Source of the DNA: Gilliamella sp. App6-5
GTDB lineage: Bacteria > Pseudomonadota > Gammaproteobacteria > Enterobacterales > Orbaceae
DNA: 52,800 nt
Assembly: GCF_001690525.1 (NCBI RefSeq)
Contig: NZ_LZGT01000003.1
Span: 1-52,800, forward strand
Direction of reading: 5' to 3'
Below, piece by piece: positions 32,454 to 42,082 of this stretch; the stretch's first letter is position 1; the number at the start of each line of letters is the position of its first letter. The position numbers were made by a program, and so were the translations under genes. The notes under the pieces are model-generated. The model searched no databases, was not told where the DNA came from, and saw nothing but the letters and a program-made list of their open reading frames with translations.

Positions 32454-32783
32454 ATGACATTTACTGAAGTGACTAAAACATTTGCAACAAGTTTACCGGG
32501 TACAGATAGCTATGTGAAACTGCGCAACGCTATGCGGACATTGATTCAAGAAGACCCAAAAAATGCAGCGGTTTATTTTTTGATCTTTGGATTTGCGCGC
32601 ACTTATGTCATGCTATATGAAGATCAGGAAATATCGCCAACGTTTGCAGAAGACAATCAAAAGTTAATGTTATCGTACCTTAATATTCTTGATGAAGCGT
32701 TAGAAAAACAAGATACTGAAAGCATCTACCAAGCTTTGAATAAAGTCGTTCATGAGTACGAAAACAGTAAAAAAGTTTTTTAA
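32454..32783 (+). CDS. Conserved-looking small hypothetical protein
   Basis: I do not recognise this 109-residue protein. It is soluble, mildly acidic and predicted mostly helical, with FFIFGFARTYVMLYED-type hydrophobic core (here VYFLIFGFARTYVMLYED) and no signal peptide or known motif. ATG 32454 is favoured because TGAGG lies nine bases upstream; ATG 32448 or TTG 32439 would add two or five residues. It sits between its own promoter (32392) and terminator (32788), a complete single-gene unit. That and the normal codon pattern argue it is a real gene, perhaps lineage-specific. Confidence 0.7.
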   Translation: MTFTEVTKTFATSLPGTDSYVKLRNAMRTLIQEDPKNAAVYFLIFGFARTYVMLYEDQEISPTFAEDNQKLMLSYLNILDEALEKQDTESIYQALNKVVHEYENSKKVF

Positions 32784-32787
32784 AATT

Positions 32788-32819
32788 ACAGCCTGACATG
32801 AAAATGTCGGGCTGTTTTG
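32788..32819 (+). terminator. Terminator of the small gene
   Basis: ACAGCCTGACAT (32788-32799) pairs with ATGTCGGGCTGT (32804-32815), with one G-T pair and a GAAA tetraloop, followed by TTTTG. It separates the small gene from the thr leader. Confidence 0.92.
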
Positions 32820-32858
32820 TTTTTAGCATTTTAAAGTATAAATTTAGTTAGGGAAGTG

Positions 32859-32930
32859 ATGAAAATGATAATGACTATTTCAAACATTATTGGCACCTTA
32901 GGCACTATTATTCAATATAGGGTGGGTTGA
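32859..32930 (+). CDS. thrL: thr operon leader peptide (ThrL)
   Basis: A 23-codon ORF with AGGGA four bases ahead of its ATG lies between a terminator and the attenuator before thrA. Of its codons, three are Thr (6, 13, 16) and six are Ile (4, 7, 10, 11, 17, 18). These are the two amino acids that control the E. coli thr operon by attenuation. The peptide is unlike E. coli ThrL in sequence, but position and composition fit. A ribosome slowed at Thr/Ile codons would leave the 3' end of the ORF free to pair downstream. Confidence 0.8.
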   Translation: MKMIMTISNIIGTLGTIIQYRVG

Positions 32931-32977
32931 TTTTTCCTTAAAAAATATAAAAACCCGCCCAAAAAGGCGGGTTTTTA
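32921..32977 (+). promoter_or_regulatory. thr attenuator: antiterminator and terminator
   Basis: The terminator is AAACCCGCC (32951-32959) with GGCGGGTTT (32966-32974) and TTT. The end of the leader ORF and its stop codon, GGTGGGTT (32921-32928), can pair instead with the same AACCCGCC (32952-32959) through one G-T pair. A ribosome at the leader stop covers this segment and allows termination; a stalled one does not. The two structures are mutually exclusive by inspection. Confidence 0.8.
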
Positions 32978-33129
32978 GTTTATATAAAAAGTATGTTCAA
33001 AAAGCATAAAAATAAATAAAAGATAAAATTTTGATATTTATAGTAATATTATTAAAATTGCTGATTTTTTGGCAAAAGGTATTTTGGATTTTAATGGGCA
33101 TAAATTAGAACAATAAGTAAAGGTGTGAT

Positions 33130-35586
33130 ATGAAAGTTTTAAAATTTGGAGGAACTTCTGTCGCTAACGCAGAACGTTTTTTACGCGTTGCAGAGATTAT
33201 TGAAAATAATGCTAAGCAAGAGCAAAACGCAGCCGTTTTATCAGCACCGGCTAAAATTACTAATCATTTAGTCGCAATGGTAGAAAAAACAGTTGCAGGA
33301 CAAGATATACAAAATAATATCTATGATGCTGAAAAAATCTTTGCTGATTTATTAGAAGGTATTGCAAAAGCACAACCTAATTTTGCTTATGAACAGATGA
33401 AGCGCTTTGCGCTTGATGAATTAAATAATATTAAGCAATTGCTTAAGGGTATTGGTTTATTAGGTCAATGCCCTGATAGCATTAATGCATCAATTATCTG
33501 TCGTGGTGAAAAACTTTCTATCGCCATTATGGAAGAACTACTAAAGGCTAAAGGGCATTTAGTTACTGTAATCAATCCAGTCGCGATGTTAATTGCAGAA
33601 GGTAGCTATTTAGAATCAACGGTCGATATTGCAGAGTCTTCACACCGCATTAGTGAAATGCGTATCCCACAAGATCATATTATTTTAATGCCTGGTTTTA
33701 CAGCAGGTAATGAGAAAGGCGAGTTAGTTGTTCTTGGGCGTAATGGTTCAGACTATTCAGCTTCGGTACTAGCAGCATGCTTACGTGCTAATAGCTGTGA
33801 AATATGGACAGATGTTGATGGTGTTTATACCTGTGATCCCCGTATTGTACCCGATGCTAAACTGCTTACAACGATGTCTTATCAAGAAGCCATGGAGCTT
33901 TCATATTTTGGTGCAAAAGTGCTTCATCCAAGAACAATTTTACCTATTGCCCAGTTCCAAATCCCTTGTTTAATTAAAAATACCAATAACCCTGATGCAC
34001 CGGGAACACTGATTGGAGCAAATGTGGTTGATTCAACAACCCCAGTAAAAGGTATTACCAATTTAAATAACATGGCAATGATCAATGTTTCTGGTCCTGG
34101 GTTAAAGGGCATGGTTGGTATGTCTGCCCGTGTTTTTTCAGCAATGTCTTATGCAGGTATTTCAGTGGTACTCATTACTCAATCTTCATCAGAATATAGT
34201 ATCAGTTTTTGTGTACCTCAAACTGAACTGTATCGCGCTGAAGAAGCATTAAGTGATGAGTTTTTCTTAGAATTAAAAGATGGGTTACTTGAACCAATTG
34301 AAGTAATCGAAAAACAAGCGATTATCTCTGTTGTCGGTGATGGTATGCGGACATTGCGAGGCTTATCGGCTAACTTTTTTACAGCGCTTGCTAGAGCCAA
34401 TATTAATATTGTTGCGATTGCACAAGGTTCATCTGAACGGTCTATTTCAGTTGTGGTTGATAATGATGTTGCCGTGATGGGCGTACGTGTTGCGCATCAG
34501 ATGTTATTTGGTACTGATAAAATGCTTGATGTGTTTGTGATTGGTGTTGGTGGTGTTGGTGGTGCATTAATTGATCAAATCGGACGTCAACAAGCATGGC
34601 TTAAAAACAAACAGATCGATTTGCGTGTTTGTGGGTTATTTAATTCTAAACATAACGTTCTTAATCGCGATGGTATCGATCTTTCAAATTGGCGAGAGCA
34701 AATTAAGCACAGTGAAAATAGTTACTCGTTAGATGGAATTATTGAGTTTGCTAAAAATAATCGATTACTTAATCCAATTTTAGTTGATTGTACTTCTAGT
34801 TGTGAAATATCTGATAAATATGCAGACTTTTTAGCTAATGGCTTTCATGTTGTCACGCCAAATAAAAAAGCAAATACAAGTTCAATGGCTTATTATTTAC
34901 GTTTACGTCAAGAAGCCGAAAAAAGTAAACGTAAATTTCAGTACGACACCAATGTTGGAGCTGGTCTACCCGTTATTGAAAATTTACAAAATCTACTTAA
35001 TGCTGGGGATGAACTAATTAAATTCTCTGGCATATTATCAGGTTCGCTCTCTTTTATTTTTGGAAAACTTGATGAGGGAATGTCATTGTCCGAAGCCACT
35101 AAATTGGCAAAAGAGAAAGGCTTTACTGAACCTGATCCTCGTGATGATTTATCGGGTACAGATGTCGCTAGAAAGCTATTAATTTTAGCCCGAGAAGCAG
35201 GATTACAATTAGAACTTGATCAAATCGAAGTTGAATCGGTTTTACCTGAACAATATGCACAAGGTAGTATTGATGAGTTTATGGCTAAATTACCGCAATT
35301 AGATTTAGAGTTTAAAGCAAAATCAGAACAAGCGGCAAAACAAGGCAAAGTATTACGTTATGTGGGTAGCATAGAAAACAATCAATGCAGTGTTAGAATT
35401 GAAGCTGTCGATAGTGAAGATCCTCTTTATAAAGTCAAAAATGGCGAAAATGCCTTAGCATTTTATACGCGTTATTACCAACCAATTCCTTTGGTCTTAC
35501 GTGGTTATGGTGCAGGGAATGATGTCACAGCAGCAGGTGTTTTTGCTGATATTTTACGAACTACATCTGGCAAAATTGGGGGTTAA
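33130..35586 (+). CDS. thrA: ThrA, bifunctional aspartokinase I / homoserine dehydrogenase I
   Basis: ThrA catalyses the first and third steps from aspartate to threonine. The aspartokinase half begins [16 protein letters not shown] and has [10 protein letters not shown]. Regulatory ACT repeats follow at about 315-460 ([23 protein letters not shown]). The dehydrogenase half starts with the NAD(P) loop GVGGVGG (residues 472-478 region) and has [21 protein letters not shown]. It is 818 residues against 820 in E. coli, so threonine feedback is expected. It is the first enzyme gene after the attenuator and its stop directly precedes the thrB ATG. Confidence 0.97.
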   Translation: MKVLKFGGTSVANAERFLRVAEIIENNAKQEQNAAVLSAPAKITNHLVAMVEKTVAGQDIQNNIYDAEKIFADLLEGIAKAQPNFAYEQMKRFALDELNNIKQLLKGIGLLGQCPDSINASIICRGEKLSIAIMEELLKAKGHLVTVINPVAMLIAEGSYLESTVDIAESSHRISEMRIPQDHIILMPGFTAGNEKGELVVLGRNGSDYSASVLAACLRANSCEIWTDVDGVYTCDPRIVPDAKLLTTMSYQEAMELSYFGAKVLHPRTILPIAQFQIPCLIKNTNNPDAPGTLIGANVVDSTTPVKGITNLNNMAMINVSGPGLKGMVGMSARVFSAMSYAGISVVLITQSSSEYSISFCVPQTELYRAEEALSDEFFLELKDGLLEPIEVIEKQAIISVVGDGMRTLRGLSANFFTALARANINIVAIAQGSSERSISVVVDNDVAVMGVRVAHQMLFGTDKMLDVFVIGVGGVGGALIDQIGRQQAWLKNKQIDLRVCGLFNSKHNVLNRDGIDLSNWREQIKHSENSYSLDGIIEFAKNNRLLNPILVDCTSSCEISDKYADFLANGFHVVTPNKKANTSSMAYYLRLRQEAEKSKRKFQYDTNVGAGLPVIENLQNLLNAGDELIKFSGILSGSLSFIFGKLDEGMSLSEATKLAKEKGFTEPDPRDDLSGTDVARKLLILAREAGLQLELDQIEVESVLPEQYAQGSIDEFMAKLPQLDLEFKAKSEQAAKQGKVLRYVGSIENNQCSVRIEAVDSEDPLYKVKNGENALAFYTRYYQPIPLVLRGYGAGNDVTAAGVFADILRTTSGKIGG

Positions 35587-36525
35587 ATGAGTCATAAATC
35601 TTTAACTGTTTATGCACCCGCATCAATGGCCAATATTAGTGTTGGCTTTGATATATTAGGTGCAGCAATTAGCCCGATTAGTGGTGCGATGCTGGGGGAC
35701 TGTATTACCGTTGAATCTGCTAACGAATTTTCCCTTACTAGCAAAGGTCAATTTGTTAAAAAACTACCACGTGATCCAAAATGTAATATTGTATTTCAAT
35801 GTTGGCAGTGCTTTTGCCAAGCAATGGGTAAAAAATTGCCTGTCAGTATGACGCTTGAAAAAAATATGCCAATTGGCTCGGGGCTAGGATCAAGTGCTTG
35901 CTCTGTGGTTGGGGCATTTGTTGCTTTAAATGAGTTTTTTGATAAACCATTTAATGAGTTTGAAATGCTTTCAATGATGGGGGAACTTGAAGGACGTATT
36001 TCGGGTAGTGTGCATTATGATAATGTGGCGCCCTGCTATTTGGGTGGAATGCAACTTATCCTTGATGAAATGGGCATCATTAGTGAATCGATACCGCATT
36101 TTGAAGAGTGGTACTGGGTAATGGCATATCCAGGCATTAAGGTTTCAACCGCTGATGCGCGCGCAATATTACCTGCCCAGTATCAAAAAGCTGATTGTAT
36201 AGCGCATGGGCGCTATGTTGGTGGGTTCTTGCATGCTTGTTATACCAAGCAATCTAAGCTAGCTGCGGCAATGCTTTTTGATAATATTGCAGAGCCGTAT
36301 CGTAAACAGCTATTGCCTCACTTTGATGAAACACAAAAACGGGTTAAACAACTTGGTGCGTTGGCATCGGGTATTTCCGGTTCTGGTCCAACAATGTTTG
36401 TGATTGCCGATAAGCTTGAAACTGCTCAGCAAATTGAATCACTGCTTAAACATTGTTATTTACAAAATGATGAAGGTTTTACCCATATTTGTAAAATAGA
36501 TGCTCAAGGTGCAAGAGTGATCTAA
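35587..36525 (+). CDS. thrB: ThrB, homoserine kinase
   Basis: ThrB phosphorylates homoserine to O-phosphohomoserine. It is a GHMP kinase with the ATP loop [12 protein letters not shown] starting at Pro95. The N-terminal [18 protein letters not shown] and C-terminal ISGSGPTMF motifs are present. It is 312 residues against 310 in E. coli. The ATG immediately follows the thrA stop; the ribosome site (TTGGGGG) lies inside the thrA end, indicating coupled translation. Confidence 0.97.
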   Translation: MSHKSLTVYAPASMANISVGFDILGAAISPISGAMLGDCITVESANEFSLTSKGQFVKKLPRDPKCNIVFQCWQCFCQAMGKKLPVSMTLEKNMPIGSGLGSSACSVVGAFVALNEFFDKPFNEFEMLSMMGELEGRISGSVHYDNVAPCYLGGMQLILDEMGIISESIPHFEEWYWVMAYPGIKVSTADARAILPAQYQKADCIAHGRYVGGFLHACYTKQSKLAAAMLFDNIAEPYRKQLLPHFDETQKRVKQLGALASGISGSGPTMFVIADKLETAQQIESLLKHCYLQNDEGFTHICKIDAQGARVI

Positions 36526-36638
36526 GTTTATTGATTATAAAAAATCGGGTTAAACCTAAGAAGACGCCAACTTTTTGCTGATTAAGTTAATATCAGAAAA
36601 AGCACAAAATTAAAGCATAAAGATAACTGGAATATATT

Positions 36639-37928
36639 ATGAAATTGTATAACTTAAAAGATCATTACCAGCAAGTTAGTTTTGCTGATGCGGTGCAACA
36701 AGGATTAGGAAGAGGGCAAGGTTTATTCTTCCCTCAAGAGCTACCTAAGTTTTCTATAAACGAAATTGAATCATTATTAACACTCGATTTTGTGACTCGT
36801 AGCGCTAAAATCTTATCCGCTTTTATTGGTGATGAGATCAGCTTTGATGATATGCATAGGCTCGTTAACAATGCGTTCCAATTTCCTGCCCCTGTAAAAT
36901 CGGTAGAAGCTGATATTGGTTCACTAGAACTCTATCACGGGCCAACGCTCGCATTTAAAGATTTTGGTGGACGTTTTATGGCGCAAGCATTAGTCCAAGT
37001 TGCAGCAGATAAAAAAATTACTATTTTAACTGCTACATCTGGCGATACTGGAGCCGCTGTTGCCCATGCATTTTATCATTTACCTAATATACGGGTCGTA
37101 ATTTTATATCCCGAGGGAAAAATTAGCCCATTACAAGAAAAACTTTTTTGTACACTTGGTGATAACATCCATACTATTGCGATTCAAAGCGACTTTGACG
37201 CTTGCCAAACATTAGTTAAAAAAGCATTTGATGATGAGGAATTAAAAACTAACATTGGTTTGAATTCTGCTAATTCTATCAATATTAGCCGATTACTAGC
37301 GCAAATTTGTTATTACTTTGAAGCTTATGCACAACTAACGCCTAAGCAACGTGAACAACTTGTGATTTCAGTACCAAGTGGTAATTTTGGTGATTTAACG
37401 GCTGGTTTGCTTGCAAAAACAATGGGTTTACCAATTAAACGCTTTATTGCTGCAACAAATGCGAATGATACCGTACCACGATATTTAGAAACCGGAAAAT
37501 GGGAACCTCACGCAACAGTTGCAACGCTATCTAATGCAATGGATGTTAGCCAACCTAATAATTGGCCTCGAATTGAGGAAATTTATAAAAGAGAAGGTTG
37601 GGCACTTAAATCACTTGGTCATGCTGCTGTGTCTGATGAAGTTGCTAAGCAGACCGTTCGTGAACTTAATCAAAAAAATTATTTGTCAGAGCCCCATGGT
37701 GCAATTGCTTACCGTGCATTACGTGATCAACTGCAAGACGGTGAATATGGTCTATTTTTAGGTACGGCGCATCCAGCTAAATTTAAAGAGGTGGTTGAAG
37801 ATATTCTTGGCAAGTCAATTCCACTACCAAAAGCGCTAGCAGAACGAGCAGATATGACATTACTTTCCCATAATATGAGTGATGATTTTGCCAAATTACG
37901 TGATTTTTTAATTAACTTAGATTGGTAA
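36639..37928 (+). CDS. thrC: ThrC, threonine synthase
   Basis: ThrC converts O-phosphohomoserine to threonine with PLP. The cofactor lysine is Lys107 in GPTLAFKDFGGRF, with the phosphate loop SVPSGNFGDLTAG further on and TATSGDTGAA in between. It is 429 residues against 428 in E. coli. It is separated from thrB by an unusually long 113-base gap that holds no ORF or strong hairpin; the gap may contain a processing site or a secondary promoter. Confidence 0.97.
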   Translation: MKLYNLKDHYQQVSFADAVQQGLGRGQGLFFPQELPKFSINEIESLLTLDFVTRSAKILSAFIGDEISFDDMHRLVNNAFQFPAPVKSVEADIGSLELYHGPTLAFKDFGGRFMAQALVQVAADKKITILTATSGDTGAAVAHAFYHLPNIRVVILYPEGKISPLQEKLFCTLGDNIHTIAIQSDFDACQTLVKKAFDDEELKTNIGLNSANSINISRLLAQICYYFEAYAQLTPKQREQLVISVPSGNFGDLTAGLLAKTMGLPIKRFIAATNANDTVPRYLETGKWEPHATVATLSNAMDVSQPNNWPRIEEIYKREGWALKSLGHAAVSDEVAKQTVRELNQKNYLSEPHGAIAYRALRDQLQDGEYGLFLGTAHPAKFKEVVEDILGKSIPLPKALAERADMTLLSHNMSDDFAKLRDFLINLDW

Positions 37929-37934
37929 ATATTG

Positions 37935-37965
37935 TGCCGTTGCCCAATAGGCGACGGCATTTTTT
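37935..37965 (+). terminator. Terminator after thrC
   Basis: TGCCGTTGCC (37935-37944) pairs with GGCGACGGCA (37950-37959), with one G-T pair and a 5-base loop, followed by TTTTTT. It closes the thr operon. Confidence 0.93.
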
Positions 37966-38158
37966 ACTTAATGACAGTGCTCCCTATTTGTTTACTTCAT
38001 TGACTAGCCAATTTTATCCTCACAGTCATCATCTTTATTTTCAATGCTTAAATTTACTTGTACTACCCTATCTAAAAATAGAAGATACTAATCAACCTTG
38101 TTTAAATTAAAATTTTCAGCTATTGTAAGCTTAATTATGTCATTATAAGGATATTGTT

Positions 38159-38611
38159 ATGTACTGTCCGTTTTGTAATGCAGATGATACAAAGGTGATT
38201 GATTCACGTCTTGTCGGTGAAGGATATCAAGTTCGTCGCCGTCGCCAGTGTGTCGAGTGCAATGAACGTTTTACCACATTTGAAATTGCTGAATTAATTA
38301 TGCCTAATGTCATTAAAAGCAATAAAGTTCGTGAACCATTTAATGAGGATAAATTACGTAATGGTATCAAAAGGGCACTTGAAAAACGCCCAGTGAGTTT
38401 TGATGCCATTGAAGATGCGATTACACGTATAAAATCCAAACTTAGAGCAACCGGTGAACGCGAGGTTCCAGCAAAATTGATTGGTGACTATGTGATTGAA
38501 GAACTCAAAAACTTAGATAAAATTGCTTATATTCGTTTTGCTTCGGTCTATTTTAGTTTTGATGATATCGAACAATTTAGTAATGAAATTGCCAAGTTAC
38601 AACAGAAATAA
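38159..38611 (+). CDS. nrdR: NrdR, ribonucleotide reductase repressor
   Basis: NrdR represses nrd operons in response to ATP/dATP. The zinc ribbon has Cys3, Cys6, Cys31 and Cys34 (CPFC ... RRRQCVEC), and the ATP-cone follows from about residue 49 ([20 protein letters not shown]). It is 150 residues against 149 in E. coli. AAGGA precedes the ATG. It is followed after eight bases by ribD, the same pair as in E. coli. Confidence 0.97.
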   Translation: MYCPFCNADDTKVIDSRLVGEGYQVRRRRQCVECNERFTTFEIAELIMPNVIKSNKVREPFNEDKLRNGIKRALEKRPVSFDAIEDAITRIKSKLRATGEREVPAKLIGDYVIEELKNLDKIAYIRFASVYFSFDDIEQFSNEIAKLQQK

Positions 38612-38619
38612 TACCCCAG

Positions 38620-39735
38620 ATGACGATGATAAACGACAATGATTATTTTTATATGCAACAAGCGATTGAGCTAGCTAAGCTTGGTCGTTTTACCACATCA
38701 CCAAATCCTAATGTTGGTTGTGTGATTGTAAAAGACAATCAAATCATTGGTAAAGGTTATCATCAAAAAGCAGGGCTACCACATGCTGAAGTTTATGCAC
38801 TACAAATGGCGGGGAATAATGCTAAAGATGCAACAGCATACGTAACACTAGAACCCTGTAGCCATTTTGGTCGAACGCCACCTTGTGCCGATGCCCTAAT
38901 CAAATCGCAAATTAAACGTGTTGTTATTGCCATGCAAGATCCCAATCCAAATGTTTCGGGCAATGGTATAAAACGATTGCGTGATGCGGGAATTGAGGTG
39001 GTTGTTGGGGTATTCGATAGGCAGGCTGAAACGCTCAATCAAGGCTTTTTAAAACGAATGCGAACCGGATTGCCATATGTACAACTTAAACTTGCCACTT
39101 CTCTCGATGGTAAAGTGGCAATGGCATCGGGCGAAAGCAAATGGATCACATCAAGCACGGCAAGACAAGATGTACAACAGTTTAGGGCACAGGCAAGTTG
39201 TATTTTAAGTACCCGCATGACGGTACAAACCGATAACGCGAGTTTAACGGTTAGACATGCTGAATTACCTGATGATATAAAACAAGTTTATTCCGCCGAA
39301 AATATTCGGCAGCCCATTCGTGTCATTATTGATGGCCAAAATCAATTAACTGGTGATGAGAATCTTTTTAAGCAATTAGGCGAAATATGGGTAGTGCGGA
39401 AGCAAGCTATTTCCATCAATAAGCCTAACACTCAATTAATAGTTGAATCTTCACCAAAAAATAATATTGATTTAGTGCATTTAATGACAATTTTAGGGCA
39501 AAAAGGTATTAATTCTGTCTGGGTTGAAGCGGGTGCTCAGCTAGCTGGTGCTCTAATAGAACAAAACTTAATTGATGAATTGATTATCTATTACGCACCT
39601 AAATTACTTGGTCATAATGCAAAAGATATGTGTATATTACCTAGCTTACAAAATCTGGCAATGGCACCAAATTTTCGATTTGAATCGGTTGTCATGGTGG
39701 GCGAAGATCTGCGAGTTATTTTAAAACGGATATAA
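38620..39735 (+). CDS. ribD: RibD, bifunctional pyrimidine deaminase/reductase of riboflavin synthesis
   Basis: RibD deaminates and then reduces the early pyrimidine intermediates in riboflavin synthesis. The deaminase zinc site is HAE plus PCSHFGRTPPC. The reductase half begins at about residue 150 (PYVQLKLATSLDGKVAMASGESKWIT) and includes VWVEAGAQLAGAL. It is 371 residues against 367 in E. coli; ATG 38626 is an equally good start. Unlike in E. coli, ribE (lumazine synthase) and nusB do not follow, so those genes must lie elsewhere. Confidence 0.96.
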   Translation: MTMINDNDYFYMQQAIELAKLGRFTTSPNPNVGCVIVKDNQIIGKGYHQKAGLPHAEVYALQMAGNNAKDATAYVTLEPCSHFGRTPPCADALIKSQIKRVVIAMQDPNPNVSGNGIKRLRDAGIEVVVGVFDRQAETLNQGFLKRMRTGLPYVQLKLATSLDGKVAMASGESKWITSSTARQDVQQFRAQASCILSTRMTVQTDNASLTVRHAELPDDIKQVYSAENIRQPIRVIIDGQNQLTGDENLFKQLGEIWVVRKQAISINKPNTQLIVESSPKNNIDLVHLMTILGQKGINSVWVEAGAQLAGALIEQNLIDELIIYYAPKLLGHNAKDMCILPSLQNLAMAPNFRFESVVMVGEDLRVILKRI

Positions 39736-40115
39736 TTCTATTAACAAAAAATCATCTATTAAGCGATATAGTCAAAAGCTAAAATGGGATTGATTATAAA
39801 ACTACAAATCTGGGTTTTGATTTTAAATTAGGACGTCTGTTTGTTTTTAACTGATACCTTCAATCGTAACTAGATATTTAAATATCATATCTATGAACTA
39901 TGAAGATTATAGATGTTACTATTTTGACATCGATGAACAATTTATTGTCTTTAGTCTTAGCTTTAAAAGGAATTTAGTATTATTGGAAATAGATAATAAT
40001 AGCATTATCGATAATAGGTTCAAATATTTCACATCTTAAAAATAACTTTATATTTAATTCAAAGATTAAGCTTAACAGCTAATGCCAACTAGTATTAAGT
40101 AACATAAAAACATCA
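39736..40115. other. Gap between convergent ribD and PTS cluster
   Basis: These 380 AT-rich bases contain one small open frame, 39893-40039 (48 codons, starts MNYEDYRCYYFD), without a ribosome site and without resemblance to anything I know. I do not call it a gene. I see no other structure. Confidence 0.35.
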
Positions 40116-40150
40116 ATCCCATGAATGAGAATATAATCTCATCATGGGAT
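40116..40150 (-). terminator. Terminator of the PTS operon
   Basis: ATCCCATGAATGAGA (40116-40130) pairs with TCTCATCATGGGAT (40137-40150), with one bulged A. On the minus strand it is followed by TGATGTTTTTAT. It lies just beyond the EIIA stop and ends the leftward sugar operon. Confidence 0.7.
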
Positions 40151-40158
40151 GATTAATA

Positions 40159-40596
40159 TCAACTACCTTGTAATATTTTTAATGAATCTTCAGTGGTATT
40201 AATTGCTTTAATGCGTTCAAGGGTATCTTCAGTAATTACAGCACGAGTTAATTGCCGTAAAATATCTAGATGTTCATTGGTTTTTGCTGCTATCCCTATG
40301 ACAACATAAGCAATATTGTTATCTTCATCCCAATAGATTCCTTCAGGGTAATAATTTATTTTTAGCCCTGTTTTGATGACACTATCACGTTTGTCAGTGG
40401 TACCATGCGGAATTGCGATGCCATTGCCTAAAAAAGTTGAGATTTGCGCATCGCGATCAAACATAGCTTGGGTATAATCATCTTTAACTAAACCTGCTTT
40501 AATCATTGCTTCTGATATTGACTGAATAGCTTCTTGTTTAGAGTGAGCGCCGCTGATGATTGAAATATCATTAGTTGTCAGTTTTAAATGATTCAT
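40159..40596 (-). CDS. PTS EIIA, fructose/mannitol type
   Basis: This 145-residue EIIA passes phosphate from HPr to the EIIB of the neighbouring permease. The active His64 lies in GNGIAIPHGT, and VVIGIAAKTNEHLDILRQLT is the family's second signature. It is a stand-alone domain, not fused to an HPr-like domain as in E. coli FruB, so general HPr must serve it. The pattern is closer to mannitol-type EIIA (YPEGIYWDEDNNIA) than to FruB. It is the last gene of the leftward operon, 56 bases from EIIBC. Confidence 0.9.
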   Translation of the reverse strand: MNHLKLTTNDISIISGAHSKQEAIQSISEAMIKAGLVKDDYTQAMFDRDAQISTFLGNGIAIPHGTTDKRDSVIKTGLKINYYPEGIYWDEDNNIAYVVIGIAAKTNEHLDILRQLTRAVITEDTLERIKAINTTEDSLKILQGS

Positions 40597-40652
40597 TTGT
40601 CGTCCTTATTAATTTTGATTACCGAAAAGTTATCGATGTATCAACTGGTTAA

Positions 40653-42071
40653 TTATACTGTGTCTTTAATTGCTAATTGTCGATTTTGATGAATACGCAT
40701 TAAACCTAATAATATGGCACCAATAAGTGCACCAGCGAAAATACAACCCACCCATAGAAAAGGTTTATTTACCAATGGCAGTACTAAAAAACCACCATGG
40801 GGCGCAGGGACTTGAATTTTGCTTAAGAAAGTTAATACAGAAGCAATGGCCGATGATAGCATCATGATTGGTAGCACGTGTAATGGATCTTTAGCTGCAA
40901 AAGGGATGGCGCCTTCGGTAATGTGTGTTGAACCTAAAATATAGTTTACCATTCCGGCTGCACGTTCTTCTTCAGTAAATGCTTTGTCGCGGAAAATGGT
41001 CGTTGAAAAGGCAATCACAAAAGGGGGTACAATACACGCAGCAGAAACCCCAGCCATAAAGTAAAAGTTACCTTCACCTAATAGCATGGTGCCAGTCACA
41101 TAGGCAGCTTTATTGACAGGACCGCCAAAGTCAAAAGAGCACATTGCTCCAATTACTATACCAAGTAAAATAGGGTTAGCGGATTGTAATGATTCAAGGA
41201 ATGATTTCATGGCATTGTTAATCGTTGCAATCGGTCCGCCTAGTAAATACATGCCGGCACCGATCACAAAGACACCAATTAATGGCATGATAAAAATAGA
41301 TTTTAGCCCTTCAAATGAACGAGGCAGGCAGTCTAACCGCTTCTTGACATAAAGCATTAGGTAACCCGCGGCAAAACCAGCAATAATGCCACCTAAAAAA
41401 CCCGCTCCGGTCATATTGGCAATCAATCCGCCAACAAAACCGGCAACCATTCCAGGTCTTCCTCCTATAGAGTAAGCGACAAAACCGGTAAAGATTGGCA
41501 CCATAATACCAAATGCTTGCCCGCCTATTTTCATCAATAATGCAGCAAATTCATTGTATTGTGCATTGGTTTCATCTGCTGAATAGATACCCCATAAAAA
41601 TGAGAGTGCAATTAATACTCCACCAGCAACAACAAAAGGCAACATGTTAGAGACACCACTCATAAGGTGTTTATAAATCTGTCGACCCATCGATTCTTTT
41701 ACATCTATTGGGTTAGATGGTGAAATAGAATTTTTGGTGTCGTTTTTATCGCTTTTGCGGATAGGAACCTTACCTGAAGTGATTTGTTCAATTAGTGCGG
41801 CTGCTTTATGAATACCATCTTTGACAGGGACTTCAATAACAGGCAATCCATCAAAACGGTTTGGGTTGACATCTTTATCTGCTGCTATAATAACACCCAT
41901 TGCACTCGCAAGATCTATATCGGTAATGGCATTATCAACCCCTCCTGCACCATTGGTTTCTACTTTAATTTCAACGCCTGCTTTTTCAGCGGCAGCTTTC
42001 AAGGCTTCTTCTGCCATATAGGTATGGGCAATGCCCGTTGGGCAGCCTGTTACAGCTAATATTTTTTTCAT
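40653..42071 (-). CDS. PTS EIIBC, fructose family permease
   Basis: The EIIB domain at the N-terminus has the phosphocysteine Cys10 in VTGCPTGIAHTYMAEEAL. A linker at about 100-125 leads to a membrane EIIC domain with roughly nine helices, including GRPGMVAGFVGGLIANMTGAGFLGGI and FDFGGPVNKAAY. E. coli FruA carries a second, degenerate EIIB copy; here there is one, so 472 residues against 563. Such permeases deliver fructose-1-phosphate or, in the Klebsiella tagatose system, tagatose-1-phosphate. The substrate cannot be read from the sequence. It is transcribed with the kinase and aldolase upstream. Confidence 0.92.
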   Translation of the reverse strand: MKKILAVTGCPTGIAHTYMAEEALKAAAEKAGVEIKVETNGAGGVDNAITDIDLASAMGVIIAADKDVNPNRFDGLPVIEVPVKDGIHKAAALIEQITSGKVPIRKSDKNDTKNSISPSNPIDVKESMGRQIYKHLMSGVSNMLPFVVAGGVLIALSFLWGIYSADETNAQYNEFAALLMKIGGQAFGIMVPIFTGFVAYSIGGRPGMVAGFVGGLIANMTGAGFLGGIIAGFAAGYLMLYVKKRLDCLPRSFEGLKSIFIMPLIGVFVIGAGMYLLGGPIATINNAMKSFLESLQSANPILLGIVIGAMCSFDFGGPVNKAAYVTGTMLLGEGNFYFMAGVSAACIVPPFVIAFSTTIFRDKAFTEEERAAGMVNYILGSTHITEGAIPFAAKDPLHVLPIMMLSSAIASVLTFLSKIQVPAPHGGFLVLPLVNKPFLWVGCIFAGALIGAILLGLMRIHQNRQLAIKDTV

Positions 42072-42082
42072 AATAATCCCCC

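Noticed and set aside
39893-40039. 48-codon ORF between ribD and the PTS operon
   Set aside because: No ribosome site or promoter, and nothing recognisable; kept only as a note in the gap entry.
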